Of a stretch of 64,000 nucleotides of DNA, positions 13,680-24,960 are shown piece after piece. Source of the stretch: Taenia hydatigena (lineage: Eukaryota > Platyhelminthes > Cestoda > Cyclophyllidea > Taeniidae). The DNA lies in contig JADWOT020000656.1 in the NCBI GenBank assembly GCA_036345935.2, positions 1 through 64,000 on the forward strand, in the 5' to 3' direction. Under the pieces are notes generated by a model. That model saw only the letters and a program-made list of their open reading frames with translations, ran no database searches and had not been told where the DNA came from. Every line of letters begins with the position of its first letter. Within the stretch, counting starts at the first letter, position 1. A program made the position numbers and the translations under genes.

Positions 13680-14900
13680 AGTTTGTTATGTGTTATTAGG
13701 TCCTTTTCATGTCGATTGGCTTCTTTTGTACGCCTGCTTGCTAGAGGAAACTCGAGTGCTTCATAATAGGAATGTTGAGACGCTTTTGTTTTCCAGCTGC
13801 AAATTCTGCCCACGTCCATTATTCGCCATGCAGTGCTTTAAGTAACAATCAAGATTGTTTTGGCAACTTGTCAACCAGTTAGTTTTTCAATGACTGTGGA
13901 TTTTGATTAATGAGTCGTAATTTTGTTGAGAAGTGTTTTAACTTTGCTAAGTGCCTGGCGCATACTCATTATTTTCGCTAGAAAGTATTCATTATATGCC
14001 TTATTGTCCATAACTTTGAACCGTGCGTTTGTTAGGTCGGATATTGACGTCGCCGTCAAAAATTTATGCTTAGCGAAAAATGGAGGCGCTATGCGGGTGC
14101 GGTGGACACGAATCTCGACTTGGCTATCGCTTCCCAAGTAAGCGATAGCTTCCAAAGGTAAGATCGAATTGCAAATACTGTTGCTGCCTTTTCTATGCAG
14201 TGGTTGATTCGGTCTGCGTCCTTATTTTGGGTTGAAACATGCTTGCATCACATTTTTGTTTGGTAAAAGATGCGTTAGTTTTAGTTTCTTAGTTGTTATT
14301 ACGTCCTCTGAGTATTGATTGGCTTCCTTCATACGCTTACGTGCTAGTGTAAACGCAAGGGTCACGTGATATGACTGTTGGGGCGTTTTTTCCAACTGCA
14401 GTGCCTACTCACGTCCACTTTTTTCTTTGCAATACTGTAAGCGAGAATTTGGGATTGTAATGGCAGTTTGTAATGGGTTCGTTCTTTAGTGACGATGGAT
14501 TTGGCTTAGTGAGACAATTTTGTTGAGAAGTGTTTCAGCTTCACTGAGTACTTGGTGCTAATGGGCATTCGTTATACCTGCATACCCTTCAATCCATTCC
14601 CTTTATCCGCTTACATACTAGATAGACGTTGAAGAGGTAAATGCAGATTCTGTCAAGACTTCTTCTTTTGCCAAGAATGGCGGCATTATCCGTCAGCAAT
14701 GAGTGCGGTTCCCGCCTTCGCTATCACTTCACACGTTCCTCGGGTAAGATTGGATTGCTGTAGGTAGATTTTTGTCGTCGATTTTGTATAGCTACAGATT
14801 CGATTTGCGTTCTCATTTAGGGTAGAAGCAGGCTTTTAACATTAATCTGTAGATCCTTCCATATTTCATGTGGGGTAAAAGGTGCGCTATTTTCATTACT
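13680..14900 (+). repeat. Diverged ~600-bp tandem duplication with GTAAG-ended blocks
   Basis: Two units, about 13,680-14,284 and 14,285-14,900, align in order. Shared landmarks are TGATTGGCTTC / TCGATTGGCTTC, CAACTGCAG or CCAGCTGCA before CACGTCCA, ATTTTGTTGAGAAGTGTTT, AAGAATGGCGGC / AAAAATGGAGGC, and GGTAAGAT(C/T)G near 14,157 and 14,744. With the donor at 13,650 this gives three GTAAG sites 500-590 bp apart, as expected if an exon plus flanking intron was duplicated in tandem. The middle block (14,040-14,140) reads AVKNLCLAKNGGAM in the open phase. The same array is in R4 at about 46,055-47,315, where 18- and 21-bp segments missing here are still present. Confidence 0.6.
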
Positions 14901-16150
14901 ATGATATCCGTGTTGGCGGATCACACATACATATATGGCGGGCGTAAGACACTTGGGGGCTTCACTGCTCATTGACTTGGAGATGAGGGTTATTTTTTGT
15001 GCTGGTGTGATCTTTGCGAAACGTGTTGTGTGGAGGGCGTCGATGATGGCTTGACGGTATGTTCAGATTTGACGGCATGAGTTGGTGTCTGGGTGAGGTG
15101 GGCGCAGCAGAAGCGGAGGAAGGAGTGACTAGTGGGAAGTATTTGCATCACTACGCAGATTGTACTTTGCAGCAGTCTTAAATGTTTGCTTGTTAAGGTG
15201 TTTTCTCCTATCATAGGTTATGTTCGGAGACGTCAGCTTTGCAGCGTATGAGACATTCACGCATCGGTTCTTCCATTGCTTGCTTTTCTTCCTTTTCGGA
15301 TGCTACAAAATTACTGTGGTGAGGTAACATATGAGGAGTCTATGGAATAGTAGGCAGTACGAGTTCGTGAAGTCATTGGCGGAGGCGTCTTCGTCTCGGC
15401 TGTGCGATGTGGATGTCGGCATGGACGATGTTGGTGTGTGTTGGATGGCATAGCGGCAGGTGTGAGAAGAGTGAGAAGGGCGTGGGCGCATGCTGAATGG
15501 ACTAACTGGAGTGTAACACTGATGGGCTGGGTGCGGAGGGGCGGGTTTATTTTTCACGTCGATGAGTTGCTCTGGTGATTTTGTTAACACCGAAAAGATG
15601 GAGAGGGCGAGAAGGAGAGGTGTTCCAGAGTTTTTTTTCAAACGTACCGTAGATGCCCTTTTTTTCGTGAATTTGAATGTGTGTGTGTGCGTGCATTTCT
15701 TACTGTCTGCTGGTTGTTTTGTCGCACGTAAATCTACGCGTATCGATATTTTCAAGGTTGTCTAGGGCTCGTTTTTAGTTCCGTAAACGTGTGTGTATAG
15801 GGATCCCTTTTTTGTTAATGGGGTTCTAGGGAGAAAATTTGACGTGTTTCGTTTGGTGGTTGTATGGCAACGCTTTTTCGCGTTCGTTGTATGTGCTGAA
15901 CAATGGAGCAGAGATTGATCGGAGTAGGTAGGTAGGTGGGGTGTTATTTGAATAAGGAGGGAATGATGTTGTGGTCGTGAATGAGGCCTCACTTGGTGGG
16001 AGGGAAGCCGAGGAGGAGAACTTACCAAGCACTTGGCTTTACATGATGGTAAAGTGGTCGCGGGTCCAAAGTACGAAGAAAGGGAATTTTCACTTCCTCT
16101 GGCGTATTATTATGTGGTAGGAATGGGGAACTGCGAGAATGGCACTAGGC
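14901..16150 (+). other. R block without gene; short GT tract
   Basis: This block is shared with R4 47,316-48,575. It is GT-rich on the plus strand and has several overlapping frames, the longest at 15,303-15,755 (-), none kept intact in R4. A frame at 15,562-15,768 keeps its last 53 codons open in both copies despite a 6-bp indel, ending in RIDIFKVV, but most differences change the residue. A short (GT)n near 15,788 is expanded in R4 at 48,189-48,222. I call no gene. Confidence 0.45.
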
Positions 16151-16483
16151 GTCAGTTTTGTACGCAAGACTTGTAAGTGCAGTGTTTATGTGCTGTAGCA
16201 GTCGGCCTCTGACCAACACTGGCTGCCTCGCCACCGTCTCTGCCATTGTTCGCAATGCTGACTACGTGACGCTTCTCAACGTCGTCGTCGTCAATCACGG
16301 ACTCATCAAGCTGCCTGCCAACAATAACACATCGTTGTCGACGGTGACAATAATTGCAAGGGGAAATCATGGACGTAGAAGCCGATCCATAGGAAGCCAC
16401 TGGGACTACACCAGGGGCCTTTGAACTCGTCGTTGTCGACGGCGACAACTATGTTGTCAAAGCAATTATAAGAGAAGCAGTAA

Positions 16484-16696
16484 ATGCGATTGAGAGTTGC
16501 CTGGCTTCTTTCCCTCCTCCTCAGTGTGGACTATTCCTTCACGCGGGGCATAAGCAGGCAAGCAGCGGTGCGTCTGTGCGCTTGGAGGAGGGCCCAACAT
16601 CATGGAAGGCTGGATGGGGCGTGTGTGGTTGCCAGGCGGGCGGGCGGGCGGGCGGGCAGGCGAGAGGAAAGGGAGAGGGGAACGGTACCTTGGTAA
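16484..16696 (+). CDS. Candidate small secreted protein / first exon (R2 copy)
   Basis: An ATG follows the AT-rich AATTATAAG at about 16,464 and opens a 70-codon frame starting MRLRVAWLLSLLLSVDYSFT, a basic start plus hydrophobic core like a signal peptide. It then turns Arg/Ala/Gly-rich where the GGGC repeat lies. The frame ends in the TAA of TTG|GTAAGC (16,690-16,698), which is also a good splice donor. A TTTGCAG acceptor at about 16,975 and an AATAAA at about 17,373 lie downstream. The R4 copy keeps the start (48,909) but is only 57 codons because the repeat is shorter, and the phase at the donor differs, so a shared spliced product is unlikely. The opposite strand is also open here. I do not recognise it; real coding status is doubtful. 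Confidence 0.2.
   Translation: MRLRVAWLLSLLLSVDYSFTRGISRQAAVRLCAWRRAQHHGRLDGACVVARRAGGRAGRREERERGTVPW
16638..16656 (+). repeat. (GGGC)5 tract, G-quadruplex-capable
   Basis: Five GGG runs are separated by single C residues (16,638, 16,642, 16,646, 16,650, 16,654), followed by GGGAGAGGGG at about 16,671-16,680. This meets the usual four-run rule for an intramolecular G-quadruplex on the plus strand. The R4 counterpart at about 49,061 has only two such repeats, so the tract has expanded here or contracted there. Confidence 0.8.
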
Positions 16697-17460
16697 GCAC
16701 TCCTTCATTGGGCAATGTATGTCGTGCATGTTGAGCGAGATCTTATCATAGGCTTGCGCCACTTTTGCTTGTTCCTCGTTCTTTTTTACTCTAAGGTAGT
16801 AGTCAGGTTTTGCGACCTTTAACAGTGAAGACAACAACGAAATGGTGTGAAGTTAAGCCGGTGTGAGGCTATGTTATTATGCGCCTTCAGACCATGCATT
16901 GGTTTTTCACGACGTCCACATTTGTGAGCTTTGTGTGGGGCGACTTATTGCTAAAGTGCGGTTGATAATTTGCAGGGGAAGGCGGAGGAGGAACCAAAGA
17001 TGCCCTACGATTTAATGCTTACTTCTGCTCATTAAACATTTACAGTTAATGCCGTGTGGAAACGTTCTAACACTTATTGGTTGTTTTGTCCACATCGCAC
17101 TGCTAGGTTTATAGCCATTAATCGCTTAACATTGCACCTGTAACTCTGCAAAGGTGCACCACTGATCAGATGCAAAAATGAAGTTTGAACTTTAATGACT
17201 GAAAGAAAGGCATTCAATATGGCCAGTAAGGCAGGATTTGTGCAATGATTTTATTTTGAAATGAAACTTTGAGAGACGAAGAGGCAGCCACCGCACACCT
17301 AGTGATGAAAGTTTTGTCGAAATCCCCGAGAGGAGAAAGGGGAGATAGTGACGCGAGCAACCCAAGTTCGCAATAAAGTCTGTTAGCTGTGACCCATCTG
17401 TCCAAAGGATTTTGAGGCAGAAGACGAGGAGACAAGCGGGAAGCGCGCTACATCTCTATC

Positions 17461-20400
17461 CATTGTGTAATGACTATGTCGACAGAGGCCACTGTTTCAC
17501 TAACCACAAGGGCTGTATTGATGCTCTGTCATCTAAGTTAATAAGTTTATAACAAAACAACTAGTATGCTTGAGGACAACGATTCAATTCTCACATGTGG
17601 TGCATAATGGTAGGTGAAAGGGTCATGTAAACGAGTGTGATGGCTATGTATGCATGGAGAAAGTGACTCGCCGATTGGTAGGTACGTATAAATACATGTT
17701 TATTTATACTTGTAACGTCTCTATGCATGCATACCGTTTACTTTTTATGCACTTTGATGAGGTGTGACGCCTTGGTGCGAGGTGTAGTTCTTTACATCGG
17801 CCACAGTCACTGTGTATTTTATGGGAATCCAACGCTGGTATAGGGGTAACTGTATCTCTTCCCCACTTTCTACTTGTTCCACTTGTTGTAACTATTTGTT
17901 TGGGTGCCTTAACCCAGCAGTGGTATGCTTTAATTGTTGACAGCTCTAACTTTTGTGCTCATTGACATCTGGTCATGCCGTTAGCTGCATTTATCCATTT
18001 CGCGCATCTTGTTATCGCTTTTCGCTTAGAATAGTGGATGGCGTACGCTCGCCCATTAATCTTATTTTAGTCTAACCTAACCGTGAAAGGTGGCGCGTTT
18101 AGCGGGTTTAAATAAATGTGCATATACTTTTTGAGAATTTTGATTGGAACAAGTTGCCAGTGTTCATTACGAAGCATGTTAAACTCCTAGTTACCATATT
18201 GAGTGTACTGGATGCTGGCAGGTAGAATACGGCAATTTGCTTCATAGCAAATTAGTGTTTTCTGCCAAAATCGCACAGTAAAATAGGCACTACGCGCATT
18301 TGCATGAATTGAGTAGATTCCAATGTACTTGTGGTTAGAAAGCCTGCTGTTGCTTTAATTCTCATTGTTTTGTGGAGTTGAGGAGGACCATCTCGAAATT
18401 TAATGCCCATTTTCACGTGCGCTAAAATTTTACTGAATATCAAGCAATTTCGTCGATTCCTTCTGCTGATGTTATTTGTAAATGGGAAGAAGGGCAGGAA
18501 ATGGGACACGAGTTTGACTGTTTAGTGTTCCTCGTGTAAACCACTGAACTGTGCACATTTGTTATCGTCAAAAGAGGCATCCCGAGATGCCTACATCCAA
18601 AATACTTACGGATGGAATAGTCATTGGAAGCTTATTGTCACGGTAATGACTTGGAAGGCAACCCACTGATTACCCCGATTCGTTCACTCCTGCTGTAGCA
18701 GTGCACTAGGTCCGGTGTGGTCTTCGCCACCCTTGTCTTAGTCGTGGCAATAAGCAGCATTGGCTTTAGCTGTTTTTCCCTTGAGGCTGATAGTTGGCTG
18801 ACGGGTCGCGGACACAGGCAAAATTGCAGGTTTGGCGTCTCCCTCAGGTTAGCCAGATTGGTATTCTTGACGGCCAATAGTTGGTGGACGTCTCTTAAGA
18901 CACAAGCAAACGTGGATCGGCAAGCTTTAGGCTTCGTCTTTTTAGTTACTCGCGCTCTTTTCACTTATCTGTTAATAGGATTATTTGGTCGGTGGAGGTT
19001 TGGGTAGATAGACAGGCGAAGGCGAGGCGATCTACTTAATTCGTTGACATGCCCAAAGTGTAAGGGCAAGTGGTGCGCGCGGGCCTCCAACCCTGTATTC
19101 CAGAACTTGACGATAATGCGACGCAGACGTGGACAAAGGTCCGGTGTGGTCTAGTTTGCACCCCAGTTCTGCGACATTAGTCGGCTTTGTGTGTCGCACG
19201 AGTGCTTTTTTTGCGGTGCGCCGACTTTCCTGTGGTATATGTATGGCAGTGATGAGAACTTGGATGGAACAATCGTCACGAGTGGCGTCCTGTCCCCACC
19301 TTTTCTTCTGATCATGGCATCCTTTTCCCCCATTGCGTCGCTGTTCCTTTTTATTCACATGTTCGGTCATTTAGTAGAGATGTAGAGGTAGAGTCTAGGT
19401 GAGGCGGTAAAGCTAGTGTTGGCTGTCCAATGACTTTTTAAGTCATTGCGTTTATCTCAATCTCTTCATTCGCCGACCCACCTGCATACCCGCCTATCTG
19501 ATGATTTTTTCGACTATTCATCCGTTCACCCGGCCCTTTGTCGACCTGAAAAGCGTGTGGCGGTCAATTTGGGCTGCATGCGGTAGGCATATGAGAATGA
19601 CGGAGACGGACCTGTCCATAGTGTTCATCGAAAGGATTAAAGTAGTGGACAATGAAAAGCTAAGATGTCAGATTGCACCTTAGTCAAGCGAATGTAGAGC
19701 TACTGGGGGAGGTGAAAACACTAGTTTTACGCTGGTAGATTACCCAATTTGCCGATTAAAGGTAAGGGAGGTGGGCAGGTGCCAAGTACTGTGGCTGCAA
19801 GATTGTAGGTGCTGCCGAAAATGAAATGCATTAATGAATGCTGAAAGGTTAGCTAGGCCGCACTAGGCACCCATGGACGTCGAGGTGAAGTGGACCATGT
19901 CACTGCAGAGCTGTGCCGATGGCTTTTCGTGTGCCCCCGAATCCATTTTCCTACAAAACGCGGGCAATGGCTACTCTGACGAGTAAGTATGTTATCTGCT
20001 GCACAAGTCTTGGTCTTCAAGTAGAGGATCGCGCAAGACGGTGTTGGCTGGTTGGGTGTTCAAAATCATCAAACGCATGCAATGAAGTTGCGTTTTTCAA
20101 CGCTGATCAAGACTAATCCACATGGACACGGGATCCATAAGCAGGTATTAATATTGTCAATCTACATCTCTCTCTGGGGTTGTATTATTATTAACCCGTC
20201 AGTGCCTATCCACAGGATTACAGGACTCATTCAGGGATCATTGCGTCGAACTGTCCATCACAAGAGGCATGAGACACGTCATCGAGCGCTTGACGCGTAG
20301 TGTTTTTACAATTGACCTTTGCGCTATTGCTTCTTCCCACTGTGTCATCGTTCTTTTTTTTGATGGTAGGCATGAAGCTACTCCTTTCTTTTAGCATGCG

Positions 20401-21369
20401 AGGCTCTCTTATTATTGTTAGAATTATTAACGATTCAATTGTGCTGTTTTCTGTCTTTTCATACATTTCCTATTTGTCCATGCTTAGCGCTTTGCGAGGT
20501 TTTGGTTGAGTAGTCTTCTTTAGGTAGTTTTGAGGATGGCGATTGAAAGCCAACAATTCGTGATTCGCGTTATTCGGTCGGCGCTATCTTTTTGCTAGTT
20601 CTCTCCATTTTCGCGATTCCCTCCTAAAGGCTAATGCTTTTGAAAAGTAGTTAAAAGGCGATTGTTTAGCAAGGTGGAGTGCCTTTTGCCTTTTGTTCGC
20701 TTGCGAAGAGTAGACAACAATCTGTTTACAGACTCGTGATAGAACGTTAGGGTTTTCGTGTCTCGAATTCAGCTATCGTGTGTAAAGTTAAGTAAGTTGA
20801 CTTCATTTTTGAAATTGTAAGTTTTGCAATGATTCTGCCAGACTGCCTTCTTGCGTTGTTTCATTTGATTACTGTGAATTTTTTTCGTTCGTCTAAAATT
20901 TTGCCTTTCTGATAATATACAGGAAAAACCAAGCATTTTATTTCTGTCATTCGTTTCGGCAAGCACTTTTAGCGTATCTTCCTTTTTTTCCGTCTCCAAG
21001 CTTGCAATTAACTCATTATTAGGTTCAAATTTTCTTTTTATATCCTTTTTGCTTTTAACTTCCGAAGTTAAGTATTTTTTGGTGATTAAGACTTACGTTC
21101 CGTTGTGAATTCGTTTTTTTCTGTGCTACCTTTGCCCTGAGCCTCTAATTGCTTGCCATTCTTAAAGGGGGATTTCCTCGAGTAGATCTCATATGTATTA
21201 TTTGTAATAGCTGTTCCTTGTCCTATTCCCTGGTCGACTCCTCGATTTGTACTGTTTTTCTCATAGTGATCCCTGCGATTCTCACTCTCACTTCCAACTT
21301 CGTCCTAGGTGATGGACAGATTTAGCGTGTGTAGTATTTTTTACAACCTATGAATCCAGCTCTTGTCTT
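17461..21369 (+). other. R block, shared with R4, no intact gene
   Basis: This block matches R4 49,861-57,639 apart from three length differences: an 1.1-kb segment present only in R4 at the point 17,609/17,610, about 470 bp present only in R4 at about 19,046, and the 2.3-kb duplication in R4. The frame 18,717-19,007, with a hydrophobic start and LEADSWLTGRGHR, is also open in R4 (52,215-52,493). I counted about six silent against fifteen replacement differences between the two copies, so this is neutral drift and not a protein under constraint. From 19,030 to 19,120 R2 keeps the ancestral sequence around the 49-bp segment that one R4 copy has lost. Confidence 0.55.
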
Positions 21370-23000
21370 CATGTGGTAAGACGAGTGCTTGTGGTACACA
21401 CTTCATTGGCGCAAACCATTTGGAAATGTTTGATCCTAATTGCAATCCAGCTGACGACGACGACGATCAGACCGCAGCACGTGTATAGCATGGTGTACAG
21501 AAGGAACAGTTTCATGAGTTCCGTATCACTTTTGCTTTTTACACATTCCAATTGTGATGTCCTTTTGGGTGGATGCAAGATAGGAGAAGATGCTTTAATA
21601 GGAGGCGCACCTAAAGGCATTGAGTAGTTGTGTCAAGCAGACACTGGGTCTCAGGAATTACTACTGTGCGGGTGAGCTGAAAACCAACATTTTCGCGTTA
21701 TACACTGGCCGATAGATGTCTACGCCTTTAAAGTGTCGAATTAATGACTAGGTTGACGTCTCCTACTGGTACGGGTATCCAAGATTGTCGATGCCTCCTT
21801 TCACAAGAAACTTTGCTTATCACCGGGCTTCGTTGTACACACGTACTGGCACTGGTCTGTGCCATTTGTGATAAATGATGTCTATTCCTTGTATAGCGTG
21901 ACCTGTCTCTTCCTGCTTCGCGTGATACTTCTGCATTATGAACGCTCATGGGGACACAAAACCAGCACCTCTGTTTAGACCTTATTTCATTCTTACTTAT
22001 TGAGGCTTTCCCCATTCCATGCTGTTTTCATTTCGAAGGTTCCAATGTCGATGATGTGTGGATTGAATGGTGACGAGGGGTCCGCCGCCCAAAGCGGATT
22101 AAAAGTGCAATTTGTTGGTGTGGAAACACCGCTACCATCGTGAAGCCCATGAAAACCACGCGTCGAGAAGGAAAGGGGACACTGGAATGATCACCTCTGT
22201 CTTCTGGCAGTACTTTAATGTTGAAAAGCACAAACCCTCTAGATCCTGAATCCCCACTGTTTCTGATACCTACATCTCCCTATACAAGCTGTGATGGCGT
22301 CTCCACAGTGTTGTGTGTTCCTGTTTATTTTTATCATTAGCAAATTTAAAAATGATGCTCATTTGTATGTGTTTCTTCGCAAACAGAAATGTGAGGGTTG
22401 GGCGGGTTCGCGCAGGCGATGATAAATTTGCTTGTTGGTCGACGTAGCCGAGATGTGTGAGGTGAGGTTGTCCACTTTGATATACCAGAAGAGTCTCCGG
22501 ATTGTGGTGGAAGTGCAGCAGTCACATTTTGCTACGACTGAGTGACTAGATAAAAATGACTGTTTAGCTCACCACTTTTGTGTTGAGAAGTGAGTGAGTG
22601 CATAAACTATGCACAATGTTTCAAGCTAGGTTTTGGCAAGTCTAAGTTGATTTGAATAATAGGTTGTAATTACCGGGGCGGACTGTGGTGATATGTTATC
22701 AAACGGCTAACATGGTGACGTCAATTAGAACCGTTAGTTTACACAATGACGGGTGTCTTGGGCTAATGGGCTGCCCAAAACTTCACCTGTACCCACTTTC
22801 GTATGCCAAAGAAATTCGACGCAAGGGATTACCGCATTTTTGCTAATGCTGCAAGTGCAATGAATAAATTATACTGGGTTCGGACACATGCGCTTAATTG
22901 GTGATAGATTTTATTCTAATAATGTATATGAATCTTAGTCTTTTGGCCCTGCATATCAAATGTAATGCATCATGCATAGTTTAAGACCGAAAATAAATGC
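21370..23000 (+). repeat. Part of R2 that pairs with R1 in inverted orientation
   Basis: The reverse complement of this stretch aligns with 1-1,390, giving an inverted repeat whose arms are about 20 kb apart. The shared motif at 22,980-23,000 (GTTTAAGACCGAAAATAAATGC without its last bases) is also in R3 and R4. Homology with R3 and R4 continues past this motif into 23,000 and beyond, so it is not the end of an element. Confidence 0.8.
21388..21606. other. ~215-bp segment present in R2/R4, absent in R1
   Basis: R1 joins the two flanks of this segment directly at GGTGC/ACTCGTC. R4 has a shortened version (57,651-57,830). On the minus strand it encodes MKLFLLYTMLYTCC followed by a valine/isoleucine-rich hydrophobic run that would span a membrane. 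Between R2 and R4 the frame is broken by 2-bp and 6-bp differences, so it is not kept as a protein. It is either an insertion before the R2/R4 split or a deletion in R1. Confidence 0.5.
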
Positions 23001-24240
23001 GCTTGAGGTTTGCGATTTCTAAGACACAATTCAACTGCAGATTGCTTATTTTGTTAAGTAAAGCAAGTCTTTAAGCTGATCAAACCCCTCATCATTTTGA
23101 GGTCATCAGCGGTAACTGCTTTCCATCTCTTTGGTAAAATGGGTCCTTTGATGCACTAAATCGTCATAATTTTGGCAGGAGAGGGCCATATATTCTCAAA
23201 GACTTATCCTACTTACTGGGGATCGCTTGGTAAAAATGAGCTTGGGGGGCATGGATTTCACTGGAACGTGTCGCGTCTGACTGGAGCATAATTTGCTAAT
23301 CATGAGTCCTTTAGCGAGCGATTCAGAGTTAGAATTCTGCCTTTGGCGTCACTTTACATGTAACTCAGGTAAGAATACATTTCAATTTATGATTCTTTAC
23401 TATTCTTGCGATGCATAAACTGACAAGATCCGTTTACTAGACAATTGCTTTGCATTTATTTCCCAAGATGTTATTCTTTAATGCTAACTGAAACCGTTTC
23501 GTACAAATTCATGTGGCACGCATATCCGTAAACTACGTTGAAATCTTAGTCAAGTTAAGTTACTTAACAGCCTTAGGGTTGTAGCTGGAAGCCTTCAAAG
23601 CAAGACGAGTAAAGGATTGATTTACGAAAGAGCTGCTCACCGCGTTTCGTTGCCATCAGAGAAGTCAGAATGGTATTATATTTTGACTGGTAGCCTTGAT
23701 CAATGTAAGCATAACATGGGTGAAAAGTGTCAAATTAGCTCGTGCTCTGTGCTCTAAGTATTCCTTACTTTGATCTTAAAATGATTCCAATAAGGCCCCG
23801 GCCGTTACCTTGTTATGGTGCCTAAAACGTAGGTCTTCTCTGAAACTATAGCATTTGGTGCCATGCGGCTCTAACAAGAGTGCGCATTAACAAACAGCCA
23901 GGGTGAATGGACATTACACTTCCGCATGAGTGGTTCATCCCAATCTAACACTAATTAGGATTAGGCCTCTAATGTTGGGTTACTTGCGTTTAAGCGAAGT
24001 ACAATTCTATTGTAAGCCATTCTTGGTTTTTAACCTACACTTTTTTCAATTTTGTACTCAGCTGTTTCTTTCGTCGCTGGTAGCTGCGATGCTCCTCGAT
24101 TAGGCAGCTAAAATTTGGACCTGGCCGACAGTTAAATAGACTATTTTGGCATACAGAGCTGCGTTAAATTCTGTTTACTTAGATCCAGAATCGATCCGAA
24201 TTGTGATTCAGCAGCCTAAACCATTTAATGGTTACTTGTG
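23001..24240 (+). other. R block without gene
   Basis: This block is shared with R4 (59,256-60,490) in direct orientation and with R3 (about 41,100-42,250) in inverted orientation. The best kept segment is AGGTCATCAGCGGTAACTGC at about 23,100, present in all three. I saw no open frame above about 60 codons kept between copies, and no RNA gene. Confidence 0.5.
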
Positions 24241-24960
24241 GCAGTTCTCCTCTCAAACTGTAAAAAATAAGGTTTGGCTGATGACAAGAGCGCCTAGTTT
24301 GACACATAATTGATAACGTACACCCAGACAGCCGGGCACCCCTGTGACCAAAAATGATCCAAATTGAAAGTCATATGTCCACTTTATTCTGTAAATGCTT
24401 CCAACAAATGCATAAAGCGAAACCCTTCTCTCCCTTTTAATCCAGAACCAGCCAGAAATGAAACCAAGCATTCTGCTTCCTTCTGTAATTACTTGTGAAA
24501 GTTCTTGTCTACAAATCGGTTAATTTTGGCGCATCTGATTGTTGGGATCCCGTTTTAGCAAAGAGAGTTACAGTAGTTCTAGTTTTAAACTCGGATAACG
24601 CAGGTGTGGCTGATGTGTAGGGTGTCGATTGTGGCAAGGAAAGCTGGGGCACTACGGCACCAGAGATGCGTTCTCTTTTACCTCTTTTGATCGACAGTTG
24701 CTCACAATCGAGATTTGGCAGCTTACTTCTTTTGGAAACTCATGCAACATTCGTCGTTATAAAATCTAACAATGTAGGCGTGACCAAAATGCAAATTGTC
24801 TACTTTGGCAAAGAGAGTTGAGCGAGTACGGTAACGAAGGAGAATGTGAAAATAGGGAGAGATTTGTGCACTCAAGACAAGGATGAAATGGTTTAAATTT
24901 GAGCATTGACAATGCGGATGTGTGGGAATATGAGACAAAGAAAGTAAAGTAAATCAAGCA
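24240..24960 (+). repeat. Degenerate tandem region, ~170-190 bp period (R2 copy)
   Basis: Successive blocks begin with a GGCAGTTCTC-like motif (24,241; AGTAGTTCTAG about 24,572; then about 24,745), followed by AAA(C/T)T(C/T)GG and GTNGGNGTG. The R3 and R4 copies show the same arrangement more clearly (R4 60,497, 60,843, 61,019). In the middle block the consensus of the three copies reads GVVEV-GV---KESW-TTGLGM; this copy has a TAG inside it. It looks like a decayed set of duplicated exons, or simply an old tandem repeat. Confidence 0.4.

Larger units (their letters stand above)
16150..17460. repeat. Most conserved core of R (R2 copy)
   Basis: Against R4 48,575-49,860 this stretch is nearly identical, with long runs lacking any difference (for example 17,040-17,140), whereas neighbouring parts of R differ by 5-15 %. 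Both strands contain frames that stay open in both copies: minus-strand 16,152-16,448 (acidic DESVIDDDDVEKRHVVS; frameshifted in R4 by one base), minus-strand 16,690-16,837 (KVAKPDYYLRVKKNEEQAK) and minus-strand 17,214-17,435 (SPRLLPQNPLDRWVTAN). The plus strand has a secretory-looking frame at 16,484. I cannot tell whether the low divergence reflects function, recent gene conversion or chance. Confidence 0.55.

Noticed and set aside
15303..15755. 150-codon minus-strand frame
   Set aside because: The R4 counterpart is broken, the composition follows the base bias and no motif is visible.
18717..19007. 96-codon frame kept open in R2 and R4
   Set aside because: Differences between the copies are about six silent to fifteen replacement, as expected without selection; there is no ATG start and no domain.
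1..23000. A 23-kb transposon with ~1.4-kb terminal inverted repeats (1-1,390 and 21,370-22,995)
   Set aside because: Homology among R2, R3 and R4 continues without a break past the supposed right end at 22,995, and the same motif is internal at 42,260 and 59,240. The inverted repeat is real but its ends are not element ends.
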